Shown: positions 1 to 12,081 of the stretch, piece by piece
How the letters are laid out: every line of letters starts with the position of its first letter
Position numbering within the stretch: the stretch's first letter is position 1
Assembly (NCBI RefSeq): GCF_027595985.1
Contig: NC_073303.1
Span: forward strand, 189,524,095 to 189,588,094
Direction: 5' to 3'
Source: Sorex araneus
Taxonomy: Eukaryota > Chordata > Mammalia > Eulipotyphla > Soricidae
Length of the DNA: 64,000 nucleotides
Made by a program: the position numbers and the translations under genes
Notes under the pieces: model-generated
Told to the model about the DNA's origin: nothing
Databases searched by the model: none
Seen by the model: the letters and a program-made list of their open reading frames with translations, nothing else

Positions 1-814
1 AGTTACATGACACAGAAGATGAGAACCAAAATTCTCATCTCCGTCAAAAGCTATATTCTTCAGATCTTTCTCATTACTCATCCTTGACCTCCAGTGGGTC
101 ACCATGTCCTCACAAAGCAGCTGACTTATTTATAGAGAGACATTGAAGTGTTTACATTTCCTTTTGATAGAAATCATGCGGGTTTCTCACCCAGCTTAAC
201 ACTGAAGACATCTTATTGGAAAGAGAGAAGGACCAGAGTTAGCAAAATGTCGAGCCCACGGTTTTATTTGCTTATTCTCACAAAAGCTTGCCTCTTCACA
301 CTTCGAGAAGATAAGTCAGAAATGGGCCAAATGATCACAATAATACAAATTTTTAAGATAGGGACAGATTCAGTGAATTCAGTAAGATGATGATGAGGAT
401 GATGATGATGATGACGACGACGACGATGACAAGGCCATTGTGAATGAAATCCACTAAGTATGGGCAACGCATCAGAGATGAAAATCAGTCAGTAAGTGAA
501 AATAAGATGTTACTTTGCACACTGGGTTGTAAGTTTGAAATTTCTTCTGAGTACAATGGCAAGTTATTTGCAAAGTTGTTTGCTTGTCATATTTTAATGA
601 TAAAAGGGTTTTAACGATAAAACAATAGGTAACATTAAAAGTTTTGGGTGTATTTGATTATAAATAAACATCTGTGCATATTTACTCCATTAAATTCATT
701 GGGGGAAATGTAGTTCTATCGTTTACCATATTATTGATCTTTTTAACATAAACCTCCTTATCCCCTTCTCTCCTGCTAACAATTAATTGGAATTATAGTT
801 TGAAAGTGCGGTTT
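1..814. other. intergenic, no gene seen
   Basis: AT-rich sequence with only short random ORFs. The one recognisable element is the GAT/GAC trinucleotide tract listed separately. Confidence 0.6.
387..432. repeat. (GAT)n/(GAC)n trinucleotide repeat
   Basis: GATGAT units pass into GACGAC units and back. This is a simple repeat; the acidic peptide in one frame is incidental. Confidence 0.9.
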
Positions 815-1660
815 TGGTTTTGTTTTACTTCATTCATTTGTTCTCTCCATATGCCATGTATGAAAAGTGGAAATCATAGAGTACTTGCATTTCTTCAGCT
901 GACTTAATTAAGCATGATTCTGTCTAGATCCATCCATGTTGTTGCAAGTGACAGTTGAAACATTTTTATAATAGCAGTATTTCATTGCATATATGTAGCA
1001 CAGCTTCTTCATTCACTCATCCTTTGATGGGTACTTAGGTTGTTTCCAGCTCTTCGCTATTATAAATAGTGCAACAATAAATACTATGGGTGCGTTTTTA
1101 TTTTTAGGTAAGTACCTAGGAGTACAATAAATAAGATTACATGGAATTTCTGTATTTTTATTTTGAAGAATTTCCAAACTGTTTTCTATTATGGCTGAAT
1201 CAATTTACAATTTCATCAAGGAGTCCTTTCTTTTCACATCCTCTCTAGACTTTTTTCTTGTCTCTGAGGCAATATCTGTTCTTGCAGATACAAGGTGATA
1301 TCTCTTTGTCACTTCACCTCTATTTCTTTAGTATTAGATGATGAATGTCTTGTTAAGTGATGAATATCTTGTCCATACCTGCTGGCTGTCTATATTACGG
1401 GGTCTATACAGAATCTCTGCCCACTTTTTTAATTGAGTAGTTTGCTTTTCTTATAGTTGCTGTTGAGTTATATAAATTCCTTATATGTTTTAAATATTAA
1501 CTCCTTTCCTGATATATGACATGCCAATAACTCTTCCCAGTCTGACCAATATTTTTCTTTTTTTTTTTAATTTTTTATGATAGTTGCTTTCACTTTCCAG
1601 GAGCTTTTTAGTTTAAAGGAATCCCCTTTGTTTATGTTTATATTTTGCCTCTCAAACTAT
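815..1660 (-). mobile_element. old L1 fragment, antisense
   Basis: The + strand shows the reverse complement of the end of L1 ORF2 and the 3' region, including the TATTTCATTGCATATATG and TAGTGCAACAATAAA type motifs. It is strongly diverged. It continues at 2219 after a younger L1 insertion. Confidence 0.7.
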
Positions 1661-2218
1661 CAGAGTCTAGTTCTTTTTGTTTGTTTCTGGTTTGTTTGTT
1701 TGTTTGTTTGTTTGTTTTTCATTTTTATTAGTGAATCACTGTGAGGTGCAGTTGCAAACATATGAACTTTCATGTTTGCATTTCATTTACATCCCTCCAC
1801 CATTGCCCATTCTCCTCCACCAATGTTCCCAGTATCCCTCCCACCACCCCCATTCCAACATCCAACACCCCACCCTGCCTCTGCAGCAGGGCATTCCCTT
1901 TTGTTCTCTCTCCTGTTGGATGTTGTAATGTGCATTAGAGGTATTGAGTGACCATCATGTTCGGTCTATAGTCTACTTTTGGCACGCAGCTCTCAACCCG
2001 AATGGGTCCTCCCAACATCCTCTACTAGGTGTTCCCTTCTCTATCTCAGCTGCCTTTTCCCCCAGCATGTGTGGCCAGCTCCAAGCTGTAGGGCAGACCT
2101 CCTGGTTCTTATCTCTACTACTCTTGGGTGTTAGTGTCCCATTCTGCTACTTTATATTCCACAGATGAGTGTGATCTTTCTATGTCTGTCTCTTTCTTTC
2201 TGTCAGAGTCTGGTTCTT
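1661..2218 (-). mobile_element. young L1 3' end nested in older L1
   Basis: An L1 3' UTR in reverse orientation starts from a (TTTG)n tail at 1676-1719 (an AAAC-rich tail on the element strand). It is flanked by a 15-bp duplication with one mismatch: CAGAGTCTAGTTCTT at 1661-1675 and CAGAGTCTGGTTCTT at 2204-2218. The older L1 resumes beyond the right repeat. Confidence 0.8.
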
Positions 2219-2375
2219 AAATACATCTCCAAAGTCCTTGTCAAAGAAAGTATCATCTGGAATTTTCTTTCTACATACTTTGTGCTTTCAAGTCTTACAC
2301 TCAAGTCCTTTGTCTATTTTCAATTGGTTCTCATATATGATATTGGATAGTGATCTAGCTTAAATTTTTGCATTT
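2219..2375 (-). mobile_element. continuation of the old L1 fragment
   Basis: Sequence such as CAATTGGTTCTCATATATG is typical of reverse-complement L1 ORF2. It is the part of the older element displaced by the nested insertion. The right boundary is uncertain. Confidence 0.55.
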
Positions 2376-5320
2376 CTCTATCCACACCTTTGAGTAGAGA
2401 TAAGCAAACCTTGCTTCTTAGATAAGTTTTTAAAATATCCCTTGCATATGAGCATCCCTTCCCACATCCCACAGCATCCACCACATAAACAGCCCACCCC
2501 ATGGTTTCACGGCTAATCTCAGAAAAGATGCTAAGCCAAGCCAATGAAACTCACAGGTACGCCTTTCAGGCTAAAACTCTGAGGCCCTCTCCAAAGTAGG
2601 ACAAGCCGAGAATCCTTCCAATTGTATAAATCCTGGAGCTCCTGGAGGGCACAGTCATGTGACATCTCCAAATTCCACAATAATGACAGTGCAGTGCCAA
2701 ATCAGACAGGAAAGAAGCATAGAAGTCAAGTAAGCTCAATAAACAAACACAACAAGAAAGCTAAACTAGCAACAAACAGCTCAGTAAATCCTCAGACAAC
2801 AACAAATTGTGAGACATAACAATTTTCATGAATTTTCTCATGCTGAACTTTTTTTTGATAATTCCAGTTGCCATTTTGTCGTAATAAGCAATATAAAATA
2901 GATTATTTTGTGCCTGCAAAGGGGTCAGGCTTCAGGGGTAAGTGGGAAACCAAAGGCAATAGTGGAGGGAAGGCTCCACTGGGTGGTGGGATTGGTGTTG
3001 GAACATGGAATACCCAAAATAACTGCACTAGGAACAACTTTGTCAACCACCGTGTTTTAATAAAGTTTAAGAAAATGTTTCACCCGTGTGTATATGCATT
3101 ATGAGAAGGACAAAGACAAGCTGACTAAGCAATTTAGAATGGCGGCTTGGACTACAGTAATAGCAGGAGAGGTAGAAAGAGTTGGTGGGGTCAGGTTATG
3201 GTTTGGAAAATCTTGAAAAGTGAGGAATACTTCTCCCTGGGGGATGCTGAATTGATGGGAAAGTGGGATTAGCCTCCAGGGCAATTGGGGGAGGGGTGCT
3301 CTCTGCTTAAAGGAGACAGTTTTCATGGCCGTGGGATAAGGGGAGTTCTAAGAGGTATTTGTTTTCTGCAAGTTGGGCCATAGAACAGGTAAATTTGGAA
3401 ACCTCTGATTTAGAATCTATAGAATTTTAATGAGTTAGGCATGTGAAATAAAAGAAAGCAAGAAATCAAGGGTGCATATGCAATAAAATGGGTGGTGGCA
3501 CCAATTACTAAGATGGTCAAGACTAAGAAGGAATAAATTGAACTGCATGAATCAGAAGCTCTTTTGAACTTTTGAACTTGAAAATAAATTCATATTATTC
3601 TTCAAATAAGAATGTCCATGAGTCAATATAATTTTGTTAGTATGCTAAATGGATTCCTGGATCCAATTTTCAATGTGAGGAGGGGTTTACATTTATACTA
3701 CGAAATTCTCTGGACATCATTTGTATGACCTGCAATTTGACTTATTTCTGACATTATTTACCCAGATACATCTTAAGATAAAGGGCTCACTCAAACACTG
3801 CTGCCCCCCAAAACACACCTGAGATCCCAATTCCAAGGCCAAGGTTTTACTTGTACTGGAGATTCTGCCCATACTCTCCCTGAACTTCAGACCCCAGTTG
3901 CAAATCTAAACTGTTACCTGTACTTCTCAAGACTGTATATAAATCAGAGGCTCCCATAACATCCCTGAAGGTATTTTGATTTATACTTATTCATTTTATT
4001 TTCTTGATCAACCTCCAATCTTTTTTCCTTCCCCAGAGGTGAGAATGAGACTGGGCAGGGATGAAAGTTGCAACTCTTTAATCACATGATTTGTTCCTCT
4101 GCAACTGGCCCCAATCCTTAAGTAACCAAGGGCAAGTCAAAAATCCTCTCATTAGCATCATCAAACACATCTTAATAGTTTTTTATCTCTAAGTTTTCTG
4201 AGTGTTCTAAGAGCTCAGTGCAAGAAACGGGGACAAAGACCAACTATATCTTTATTATAGAGCAGATGTCACATACACAACTATAAAAGTATACTAAATA
4301 TTTTAGTGTATAGTGTATTCTAAATGCTTTACTAACTTCCATAGATCTCCAAATCATTGTCTCAAAATTGTGTCCTTCTTTAAATTACCTTAAAATGTAT
4401 CAATTTATCATTCTCTTGGCTTCCTATTTCCTCATCAATCTAATAAAATTCAGGACTTTACTAAGCATTATAAGTAAATTGCAAATATATATAATATCAT
4501 TATATTAAATTGCTATTCGAAGAGAGAAGCAAACTCTGACAAAGTGGTTAAATAATGAAATCAAATGATACAATATTAAACACAAAAGCTAATAATGGAA
4601 ATTATTTTTTATTAATGCTGCCAGAGTTTATACAAAAACTTTAGACTATGCAGGCAGATATAATGAGAGAAGACTTTTTGGAAGAATAAATACGTAGAAC
4701 TCCACTTACTTCTGTAAGAAATAAATGTTGAAATTAAGATAGAAATCAACACCACTAACATGATGTTCCTTAATAGCAAAAAAAATGTTCATTTTTTATG
4801 AAGGAAAATTTTGGCAATAAGTCTCAAGACTTGAGTGAACACAATGTGTGGGAAAATTGACCTTCCTATTTGTCACCAGGTAATATAAGTCACCTGAAAA
4901 GAATTGTTATTTCATATATAATTAAATCTGGACTACATGGAGTCTGGTGTATTTCTATTAAATGCAATCATTTTCAAGTCACCTTTGATGTATTTCTATA
5001 CCCTTTCTATAGTTCTATAATCTATTTTTCTCTACCAGTGGTTGAAGTTCACTGGTAGAGAAGTTGCACATTGAAGTTCAAGACTTGCACTGTCACTATT
5101 TATATAATTCCCTTGAGTTTGCCTTTTTCCCACTTCCTAAACTCAGCACCGGGGTCAATCTTAAATTACACTCAAGAACATGAGCATTAGAATACTGTCC
5201 TTTAAGCAGGCCTACGGATGTAAAAAGAGTACAAAGAGCTTCTGGGAATATTTCATTTTAAAATAAACCTTTGTAAAGAGCACACTGGGTTATTTTCTTT
5301 CCATTAAGGGAATGCATGGA
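2376..5320. other. intergenic, nothing recognised
   Basis: About 2.9 kb of AT-rich sequence without coding potential, young SINEs or simple repeats. Short ORFs here lack any family resemblance. Confidence 0.55.
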
Positions 5321-5335
5321 GAAAATCAAGCACCA

Positions 5336-5507
5336 GGGGCTGGAGCAATAGCACAGCGGGTAGGGCGTTTGCCTTGCATGCAGTCGACCCGGGTTCGATT
5401 CCCAGCATCCCATATGGTCTCCTGAGCAGAGCCAGGAGTGACCCCTGTGCATCGCCAGGTGTGACCCAAAAAGAAAAAATAAATAAATAAATAAATAAAT
5501 AAAAATA
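5336..5507 (+). mobile_element. SOR-type SINE, internally deleted
   Basis: Head, box A and box B are intact and the tail is (AAAT)n at about 5478-5504. About 30 bp between the two CCAGGAG repeats of the body is missing. A perfect 15-bp duplication, GAAAATCAAGCACCA, lies at 5321-5335 and 5508-5522. Confidence 0.95.
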
Positions 5508-5544
5508 GAAAATCAAGCACCATTTTTACAGTCAGTGGTTGCTA

Positions 5545-6140
5545 TGAAATTGAGTTGTATTCCCTCAAATTCTGAAATACCAGTTCCTATAGCCTCCGAG
5601 CATTAGGAGATAGGGCCTTTAGGATGTGACTAGAGATAAATGTAGCTACTAGTGTAAAGTCCTAATCAAGCAGGAATGGTGGGGTTTTTTGTTTTTTAGT
5701 TTTGTTTTTGGGTTTGTTTTTGGCTTTCTAGGTTACACCGGGCGATGCACAGGGGATACTCCTGGCTCTGCACTCAGGAATTACCCCTGGCAGTGGTCAG
5801 GGGACCATATGGGATGCTGGGAATTGAACCCGGGTCGGCCACATGCAAGACAAATGCCCTACCAGCTGTACTATTACTCCAGCCTCTGGGAATGGTGTTT
5901 TTTAAAGAATAGAAAGACACAATGATCTCTCACTCATTCTCTCTAGAGGTGCATAAAGGAGATTTGGGTGGGAGCAGAGCAAGAAGGTAGATATCTACCA
6001 GCCAGGAAGGAAGCCCTAACCAGAAGCCTTGTAGGCTGCCATCTTGGTTTTAGACTTCACATTCTCAAGAACTGTAAGAAATAAGAGTTTGGAGTTTAAA
6101 CACTCCACCTGTGGTATTGTGTTATGGCAGCCCAAGTGGA
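5545..6140 (+). mobile_element. MaLR-like LTR (MLT1/MST type), split by a SINE
   Basis: Diverged solo LTR of the mammalian MaLR class. It retains the phrases around CTCAAATTCTGAAATAC, GCCATCTTGG, TTCTCAAGAACTGTAAGAAATAA and a terminal TGTTATGGCAGCCC. An antisense SINE at 5690-5886 interrupts it. No retroviral coding sequence is attached. Confidence 0.6.
5690..5886 (-). mobile_element. SOR-type SINE inside the MaLR LTR
   Basis: Reverse-complement SINE from a T-rich tail to CCAGCCTC. A short duplication, GGAATGGTG, flanks it at 5673-5681 and 5889-5897. Confidence 0.9.
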
Positions 6141-6585
6141 GAGAAACTGAGCAATATCCAAGTAACACTGATTTCTCAAGATAGCTTCAGGAGGCTGGTT
6201 TATTACGTAGGTTTTTTTTTTTGGATAGAAACAAAACATGAGAACGGGACAATGCTGCTATGCAGAGAAGGCCCCCCAGTCAAGTGAAGGAGGAAAAAGA
6301 AAAAACAAAAGACAGTGGAGACTGATTTATAGCGAGTGACTCATCAATTCACCAACTGAAGTTGAGAGCCGTGAGCCAGGCCAGTTGAGATAAGAACGCT
6401 GAGGTCAGATATCAAGTGAATGGACTACCCACATAGGGTAGCATTTTCTCTCCCTTGGAGACAGCAGAATACCAACATTGTTTATGAACCAAAATATCTT
6501 CAGACTCTCGGTCAGTCTCAAATTCCTAATACTTCCAATGTCCTATTCCCCAGCTTCCCAAAACAAAACAAACCTGAAAAGATCT
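6141..6585. other. intergenic, nothing recognised
   Basis: No gene, SINE or simple repeat seen in this stretch between the MaLR LTR and an old SINE. Confidence 0.5.
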
Positions 6586-6589
6586 AAAT

Positions 6590-6740
6590 AGGACCAGAGC
6601 TGAGCATATGCTTTGCAGACAGGCAGCCTAGATTTGATCCCCAGTATTGCATAGTTCCCTGAGCACCACCAGGAGCAACCCTCAAGTACAGAGCCAGGGG
6701 TAGCACCTGAGAACTACTGGCTCTCCCAAAACAGCAAAAA
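6590..6740 (+). mobile_element. old SOR-related SINE
   Basis: Diverged head with degenerate box B (GATTTGATCCCCAGTA) and a body with the ACCACCAGGAG motif. Confidence 0.6.
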
Positions 6741-6826
6741 TATATAAGTATAGAGACATAATCCAAAATAAAATAACTGAGGCATATTACTGCTATCTGA
6801 AATAAATAGATGATAGATCGCTTAGA

Positions 6827-6846
6827 AGATAGATAGATAGATAGAT

Positions 6847-6908
<62 letters not shown>
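6827..6908. repeat. (GATA)n microsatellite
   Basis: About 20 tetranucleotide units with a single GATGATA interruption near the left end. Repeated YLSI peptides in the other frames are artefacts. Confidence 0.95.
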
Positions 6909-6929
6909 AAAGTTGTTGAGAATAAACTC

Positions 6930-7150
6930 TGGTTGAGGAGATGGCAAAGTCGTGAAAGCACTCGCTTTGCAATCCTGAGGTCATGAGTTCAACCCTCAGT
7001 GCTCTGCGCGTGCACAGCATGATCTTGGCAGCTCTGCTCTTTGTGTCTGGCAGCCGTCCTCTCTGTGATTCCATTTCCACTTGCACCACAGCCTGGTGTG
7101 TATAAGCAACACAACTAAAGGGTGTGACCACTGGAAAATATGACAACCAG
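6930..7150 (+). mobile_element. possible tRNA-derived SINE, divergent
   Basis: A tRNA-like head (GATGGCAAAG...ACTCGCTTTGCAA...GAGTTCAACCCTCAG) is followed by a body unlike the SOR family. Identity is uncertain. Confidence 0.4.
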
Positions 7151-7309
7151 AATATTTTTGAGAGCATCAAAACTCAAGGAGGGCAATCTCAAGTGAGCAC
7201 CAAGACCAAGTGTGTGGACATCGAAACCTAAGGTACCAGCAGCACAATCAAGCCTATTGCAACTCCAAATGCTCATTCATTAACAGAAGGGAAACTACTT
7301 TAAAGACAG

Positions 7310-7900
7310 ATTTCATCTTTACTCATAGCCAAGTAGTATTTCATTGTATGTCCCCACCATAGGTTCTTGATTCACTCATCTGTTCTCGGACACTTGGGCT
7401 GCTTCCAGATTTGGGCTATTTTTAGTAGTGCTGCAATAAACCTAAGAGTGCAAATTCTTTTCAGAATAGTTTTGGGATCCTTGGGGATATGCCTAAAACT
7501 GGAATTGCTAAATCTTACGGAAGCCCAAGTCTTTGTGTGTTTTTTTTTGAGACATGAGTAGATCATTTTCCAAGCTATGTAGATGGATCAGGAAAACATC
7601 ATTCTGAGCAAAGTGAAGAAAGAGACAGATAACAGAACGATCTCCCTCACAGGTGAGATATAAAAAAAAAAAAAACATAGTAAGGAAACAACAAATGGCC
7701 AAAGGCAACAAAACAGGAGAACTGGTCTACAGAACTGAACTTACTTCGGTGGGGGCATAGGGCCAAAATGGGAGGGGGGCACTGAAAATGATGAAGGGAG
7801 GCGGACACACTAGTGAAAGGTGTGGTGTTGAACACCATATGCATGATACCCTCTCATAGACAGTATTGGAAATATCAGTGCCTCAAATAAAACTTTAAAA
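7310..7900 (+). mobile_element. old L1 3' end with inverted 5' portion
   Basis: 7310-7560 is reverse-complement ORF2 end. From about 7565 the sequence continues in sense orientation (GTAGATGGATCAGGAAAAC) through the 3' UTR to AATAAAACTTTAAAATAATTT. The two parts are consecutive in a normal L1, so this is a head inversion of the twin-priming kind. Confidence 0.6.
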
Positions 7901-7926
7901 TAATTTTTAAAATAGATGAGGTCTGG

Positions 7927-8101
7927 GGCTGGAGCGATAGCACAGCGGGTAGGGCATTTGCCTTGCACGCGGCCGACCTGGGTTCGATTCCCAGCATCCC
8001 ATATGGTCCCCTGAGCACCGCCAGGAGTAATTCCTGAGTGCAGAGCTAGGAGTAACACCTGTGCATCGCCAGGTGTGACCCAAAAAGCAAAAACAAAAAA
8101 A
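7927..8101 (+). mobile_element. SOR-type SINE, young and full length
   Basis: Near-consensus element. A perfect 13-bp duplication, AGATGAGGTCTGG, lies at 7914-7926 and 8102-8114. Confidence 0.95.
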
Positions 8102-8114
8102 AGATGAGGTCTGG

Positions 8115-8482
8115 AACAATAGTACAGTGGGTAGAGCACTTGCCTTGCACATGGTTTGACGCCCAGCATCGCATGGCCCCATCCACCACCAGGAGTCATT
8201 CTTTTTTTTATGTTTTATATGATTTTTATTTCCAGCAAGTATTATATGTATCGACATAATTAATGCAGTAAAATAATTCGGTACATTGTGGGGAAGCCTG
8301 AATACCAGTCCAGAACATATAACTGCAAAAGAAAGCAAGTTTGTTGAGATTACTGATGTGATCCTAAATCTATAATAACTGAGTTTCAACCTGAAAGAAA
8401 CTTGAAGTGAAAAAGCACAACCAGGAGTAATTCTTGAATAGGAATAACCCCTGAGCATTGCTAGCTAGGTGTGGCCCAAAAA
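8115..8482 (+). mobile_element. old SOR-type SINE, split by a retrocopy
   Basis: The left half runs to ACCAGGAGTCATTCTT and the right half resumes at ACCAGGAGTAATTCTT at 8420, ending in GTGTGGCCCAAAA. The intervening 216 bp is a separate insertion. Confidence 0.85.
8204..8419 (-). mobile_element. retrocopy of an unidentified mRNA 3' end
   Basis: On the minus strand this is non-repeat sequence with an AATAAA signal (GGAAATAAAAATCAT) shortly before a short A tail. It sits between 16-bp duplications differing at one base (8188-8203, 8420-8435). This is what L1-driven retrotransposition of a 5'-truncated transcript leaves. I do not recognise the parent gene. Confidence 0.65.
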
Positions 8483-9629
8483 CTAAAAAATAGATTAAAT
8501 CCTAAGAGTGCTCACCAGAAAGAGAATTTTTCTTTTTATTACATATTTACATATATGTAAGAAAAGAGGTATACGCTGACTCTACTGCTATAATCATTTC
8601 ACAATACATGAATCATTTCACAGTACATATGTATCATGATACATACCATGACATATGCCTTATATACATAGTCATATTATGTTGATTATGTCTCAATAAA
8701 ACTTGGGAGGATAAAAATAAGCCAAGAGCAAAAAAAAAAAAATCATTGCCCAAAAGTATAAACATGAAAGCTAGAGAAAGTGATCATGGAGAGTCACATA
8801 TAGGCAGACACAAGGATTCTCATGAGATGATGGGTGCATACAATGATTATATAATTAGGACAAAGCAAATCAGAGCCTGTAACTCACTGCAATAAACACT
8901 ACTCTCCCATTCAGAGGTTTGCCTTTATTCCACTTTGTTTGGGGAAGGGCCGAATGGAAAGATAAGGTTGAAAGGCTAATTGTCTCTAATTTATAAATTT
9001 CATCTATTTGATGGAAAAAGACATTTTTTTTAATTAAAAGAACCACTCCTTTATCCCTTGGAGGGAAAAAAGTACAACTGCCTTTCAGAGTGTCACATAA
9101 CACTCTAAACCCAGTTACAGAGTAAGTGTGGGTGAGAAAAACATAGACTTCAGATTGGAGCGTCCAAAATGTTACAAACAGTGAAAGGAAAGCAAAATCA
9201 AATTATGATGGGGGGGGCAAAGGCTGCTGCTGCTTTGTATTTGAAGAATTAAAAACAAGCACTCGTTATTAAGCCTGACCATCTTACAGAGACAACATTT
9301 TTAGCCCCAGGCACTAATTACAGTTGCGCCACTGGTGAGGTCTGGAGGAAGTCACTTCAACCCACTTTATCCTTGGGGACGGAGAGGATCCACAAGTTCA
9401 CGGAGTAATGAATTATCTCCGCATGACTGTCCAACAGAGGAAAGAGTGAGCAGAAACCTTGTGCTCCACGAAATAAGCAGGTCAAGCCTGAAATGTCAGG
9501 CTCTTTCTTCACCCGCCCTTTAAAGAGGATTATCCACGCTGCGAAATGTGTCTCTCTCTTACATGCTTCCGATGGGCACAGCTTCAATTCAGCATCAGCC
9601 CCCAGAATAGTTTTACTTTTTCCAACATG
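8483..9629. other. intergenic, nothing recognised
   Basis: No gene or young repeat seen. A run of G at about 9211-9217 and A-rich tracts only. Confidence 0.5.
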
Positions 9630-9822
9630 AATTTTTTTTTTATTTTGGAGGGGGTTTTTGAGTCACACACAACCGTGCTCAGTGCTTACTCCTGGTTCTG
9701 AGCTCAGGGATCTTTCCAAAAGGTGGTGGGAGACCATATATGGTACACAGCGTCAAACCCAAACTGGGCTCGTGCAAGGCAAGCATCTTACTCCTTGTAC
9801 TGTTTCATTGATCCCCATCATG
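9630..9822 (-). mobile_element. old SOR-related SINE
   Basis: Reverse-complement and heavily diverged: ACTCCTGGTTCTGAGCTCAG body, GTGCAAGGCAAGCATCTTAC head. Confidence 0.65.
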
Positions 9823-9984
9823 AACTCAGCAAAGAGAGCGATTGTAGTTCACAAGGGTTCCCTGTGACTCCTGAGGAGTCTGTAGCACTTCAGAGAATCA
9901 CAACATACTTGGCAAGACTCCTCATTGTTGCTATGCCTGTTGTCCCAAAGATTCCTTGTTATCGGTAATTAATACAGAGCAAAC

Positions 9985-10177
9985 CGGGGCGGGAGCGATA
10001 GCACAGCGGGTAGGGCGTTTGCCTTGCACGTGGTCGACCTGAGTTCGATTCCCAGCATCCCATATGGTCCCCCGAGCACCGCCAGGGGTAATTCCTGAGT
10101 GCAGAGCCAGGAGTAACCCCTGTGCATCGCCAGGTGTGACCCCCCCCCCAAAAAAAAAGCAAAAAAAATAAAAATAA
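9985..10177 (+). mobile_element. SOR-type SINE with C-run tail
   Basis: Near-consensus, with GTGTGA followed by about ten C before the A-rich tail. Flanked by AGAGCAAAC at 9976-9984 and 10178-10186. Confidence 0.9.
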
Positions 10178-10817
10178 AGAGCAAACTGGATCGTGCTTCT
10201 CTGGGAGGCGACTAAGCTAAGCTGCTCAACTTTAGGTAGAAACAAGGACTCATGAGTAGGTTGCAAAGACCCCCTCCCATCCCACCCCACCCACCCCGAA
10301 CAAATCAACTCTGAACACACCTCAGGATTAGTTGGCAAGGGATGCTGGTCAAACAACAGACATGTAATGTCACCCAGTTCGAGAGCCAAAGACCCGAAAG
10401 CAAGATAATAGCAGGACTCACACCTTCTGAAGTTGTCAGGGAAGGATCTGGCCCAAGCCCCTGCCTTGGCTGTAGACATCCATCTTTTCTGTCCTTTCTC
10501 TACACACGCATGTTCTTGAATTAGGGACCTAGGTTAGAAACCGGCTAGACTCCAGTATGACTGACACCTCTCCACTCATTGCCTAAGCAACAGGCAATGA
10601 CTCTCTTTCCTAATAACTTTCCAAAACATTGGAAACTACTGATTGGGGTTTCGATAAATATCTAGGCAACTGGAGGAGACACAGTTCATCCCCAAAAAAC
10701 ACCCACGGGACATCCTTTGTGCCAACAAATGGCCCTTATTTTCTCAAGCTGTGGGTGAAACCAGCACTTTGTATCCATCAGTTCACTGAATCTGAATTTC
10801 ATTGTCTTCCTCTGTGA

Positions 10818-11180
10818 AGCCTGCCATCACAAAATACCAGAGACTAGAGGCCTCAGACTACTTAAATATCTGTTTCTCGTGGTTCTAGAAGCTGGAAAGT
10901 CCAAGTCCAGGTCAAGTCCGATTCAGTTTCTGATAAAGACTCTCAGCCTACGGGGCAGCCACCAAGTCGCTGTGCCTTCACATGACCTCTGTGTTGCCTG
11001 TGGTGAGTGACAAATCTCGAGGCTCTTCCCCTTCGAAGGGCAGCAGTTCTATCAAATTAGGGCCAGACTCGTATGACATCATTTAACCTTTATCACTTCC
11101 CCCCACAGGTCTTCTTCCTTAATACCGTCACATGAACTCAGGTTCATTCTGAAAATGGAGGGGAGATGGCTTATTCCAGA
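10818..11180 (-). mobile_element. MaLR-like LTR, antisense
   Basis: The + strand reads the reverse of an MLT1/MST-type LTR: CACAAAATACCAGAGACTAG, GGTTCTAGAAGCTGG, CAGTTTCTGATAAAGACTC, CACATGACC, TTAATACCGTCACATGAAC. Non-coding and ancient. Confidence 0.65.
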
Positions 11181-12066
11181 CCTAATTCAGAGATATTATT
11201 ATCCTCTCTTAACAGAAAAAGAAGCTGAGGCAGAGAGTTGATCACAGATCCCACAGCTAGACCTACTACAAAATGTAAGTTCGTTGATTCTTGGGGGAGA
11301 AAAAAAAAAAGAAAGAAACATATCACTTATTTATACACGATGCCGGACAATTATCTATCCCATAAAACCATTTCTTTGTCCCAAGCTAGAGAAGGAAAAC
11401 CAGAGAAGGTTCTTTAAGTGTCTTGAAGTAGCAGGTTTGAGTGGCCCTTTATGGGGATGATGATTTTTTTGCCTCTGTCCTTTTCCCCAGCTCCAGATCT
11501 GTCTAGCGGGGTAGATAACCTGGGTCCAAGATATATGGCTACAAGGTCACTTTCAGCTTAGAAAGACTTAAGGCAGAGAATTTCCACTGTGTCTCTGGGA
11601 TCCTTCCTCATAGGACATCACGAGCACTGAAGAATCAAACACATACACAGGAAGTTTTAGAACAAGTTCTGACAACATGTTTGTGGTTCTCATCATAGAT
11701 ATTTATTTTTTATGCTTAAAAAACATTGATTTACAGATTCCCCTCTCTACTGTTCAGTCTTCTATTTAAAAACCCGTGATTTAAAAAGTTATTGACAACT
11801 GAGTTTTAGCTACCTAATATTCTAGCACCAATCCCAGCCCCCAGAGTCAACTTCCATCCACTGGTGCTCCCAGGTTCTCTCTCACCCCAGTCTGCCACTT
11901 TTACAGGCACGTCATCCTCTGGCGGTTATAGTTTGGATCTTGTATTTTCTGTGTTGTTGAGTCTGTGCTCTGGGTATATCTACCTGTACCATTTCCCCAC
12001 AGCGCCAGTCTGTGGGGCCTAGGCTACTCATTTTTTGAGTTATAAAGCGAAGGAAAGGTGTGTCTT
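11181..12066. other. intergenic upstream of MIR155HG
   Basis: No gene seen. 11820-12040 may hold a diverged repeat, which I could not classify. Confidence 0.45.
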
Positions 12067-12081
12067 AAGAATTAAGGGTTG

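Noticed and set aside
6827-6908. CRISPR-like regularly spaced repeats
   Set aside because: Simple tetranucleotide array without spacers; eukaryotic nuclear DNA.
9931-10479. 182-codon minus-strand ORF
   Set aside because: Half of it is the reverse of a SOR SINE and the rest has no recognisable domain.
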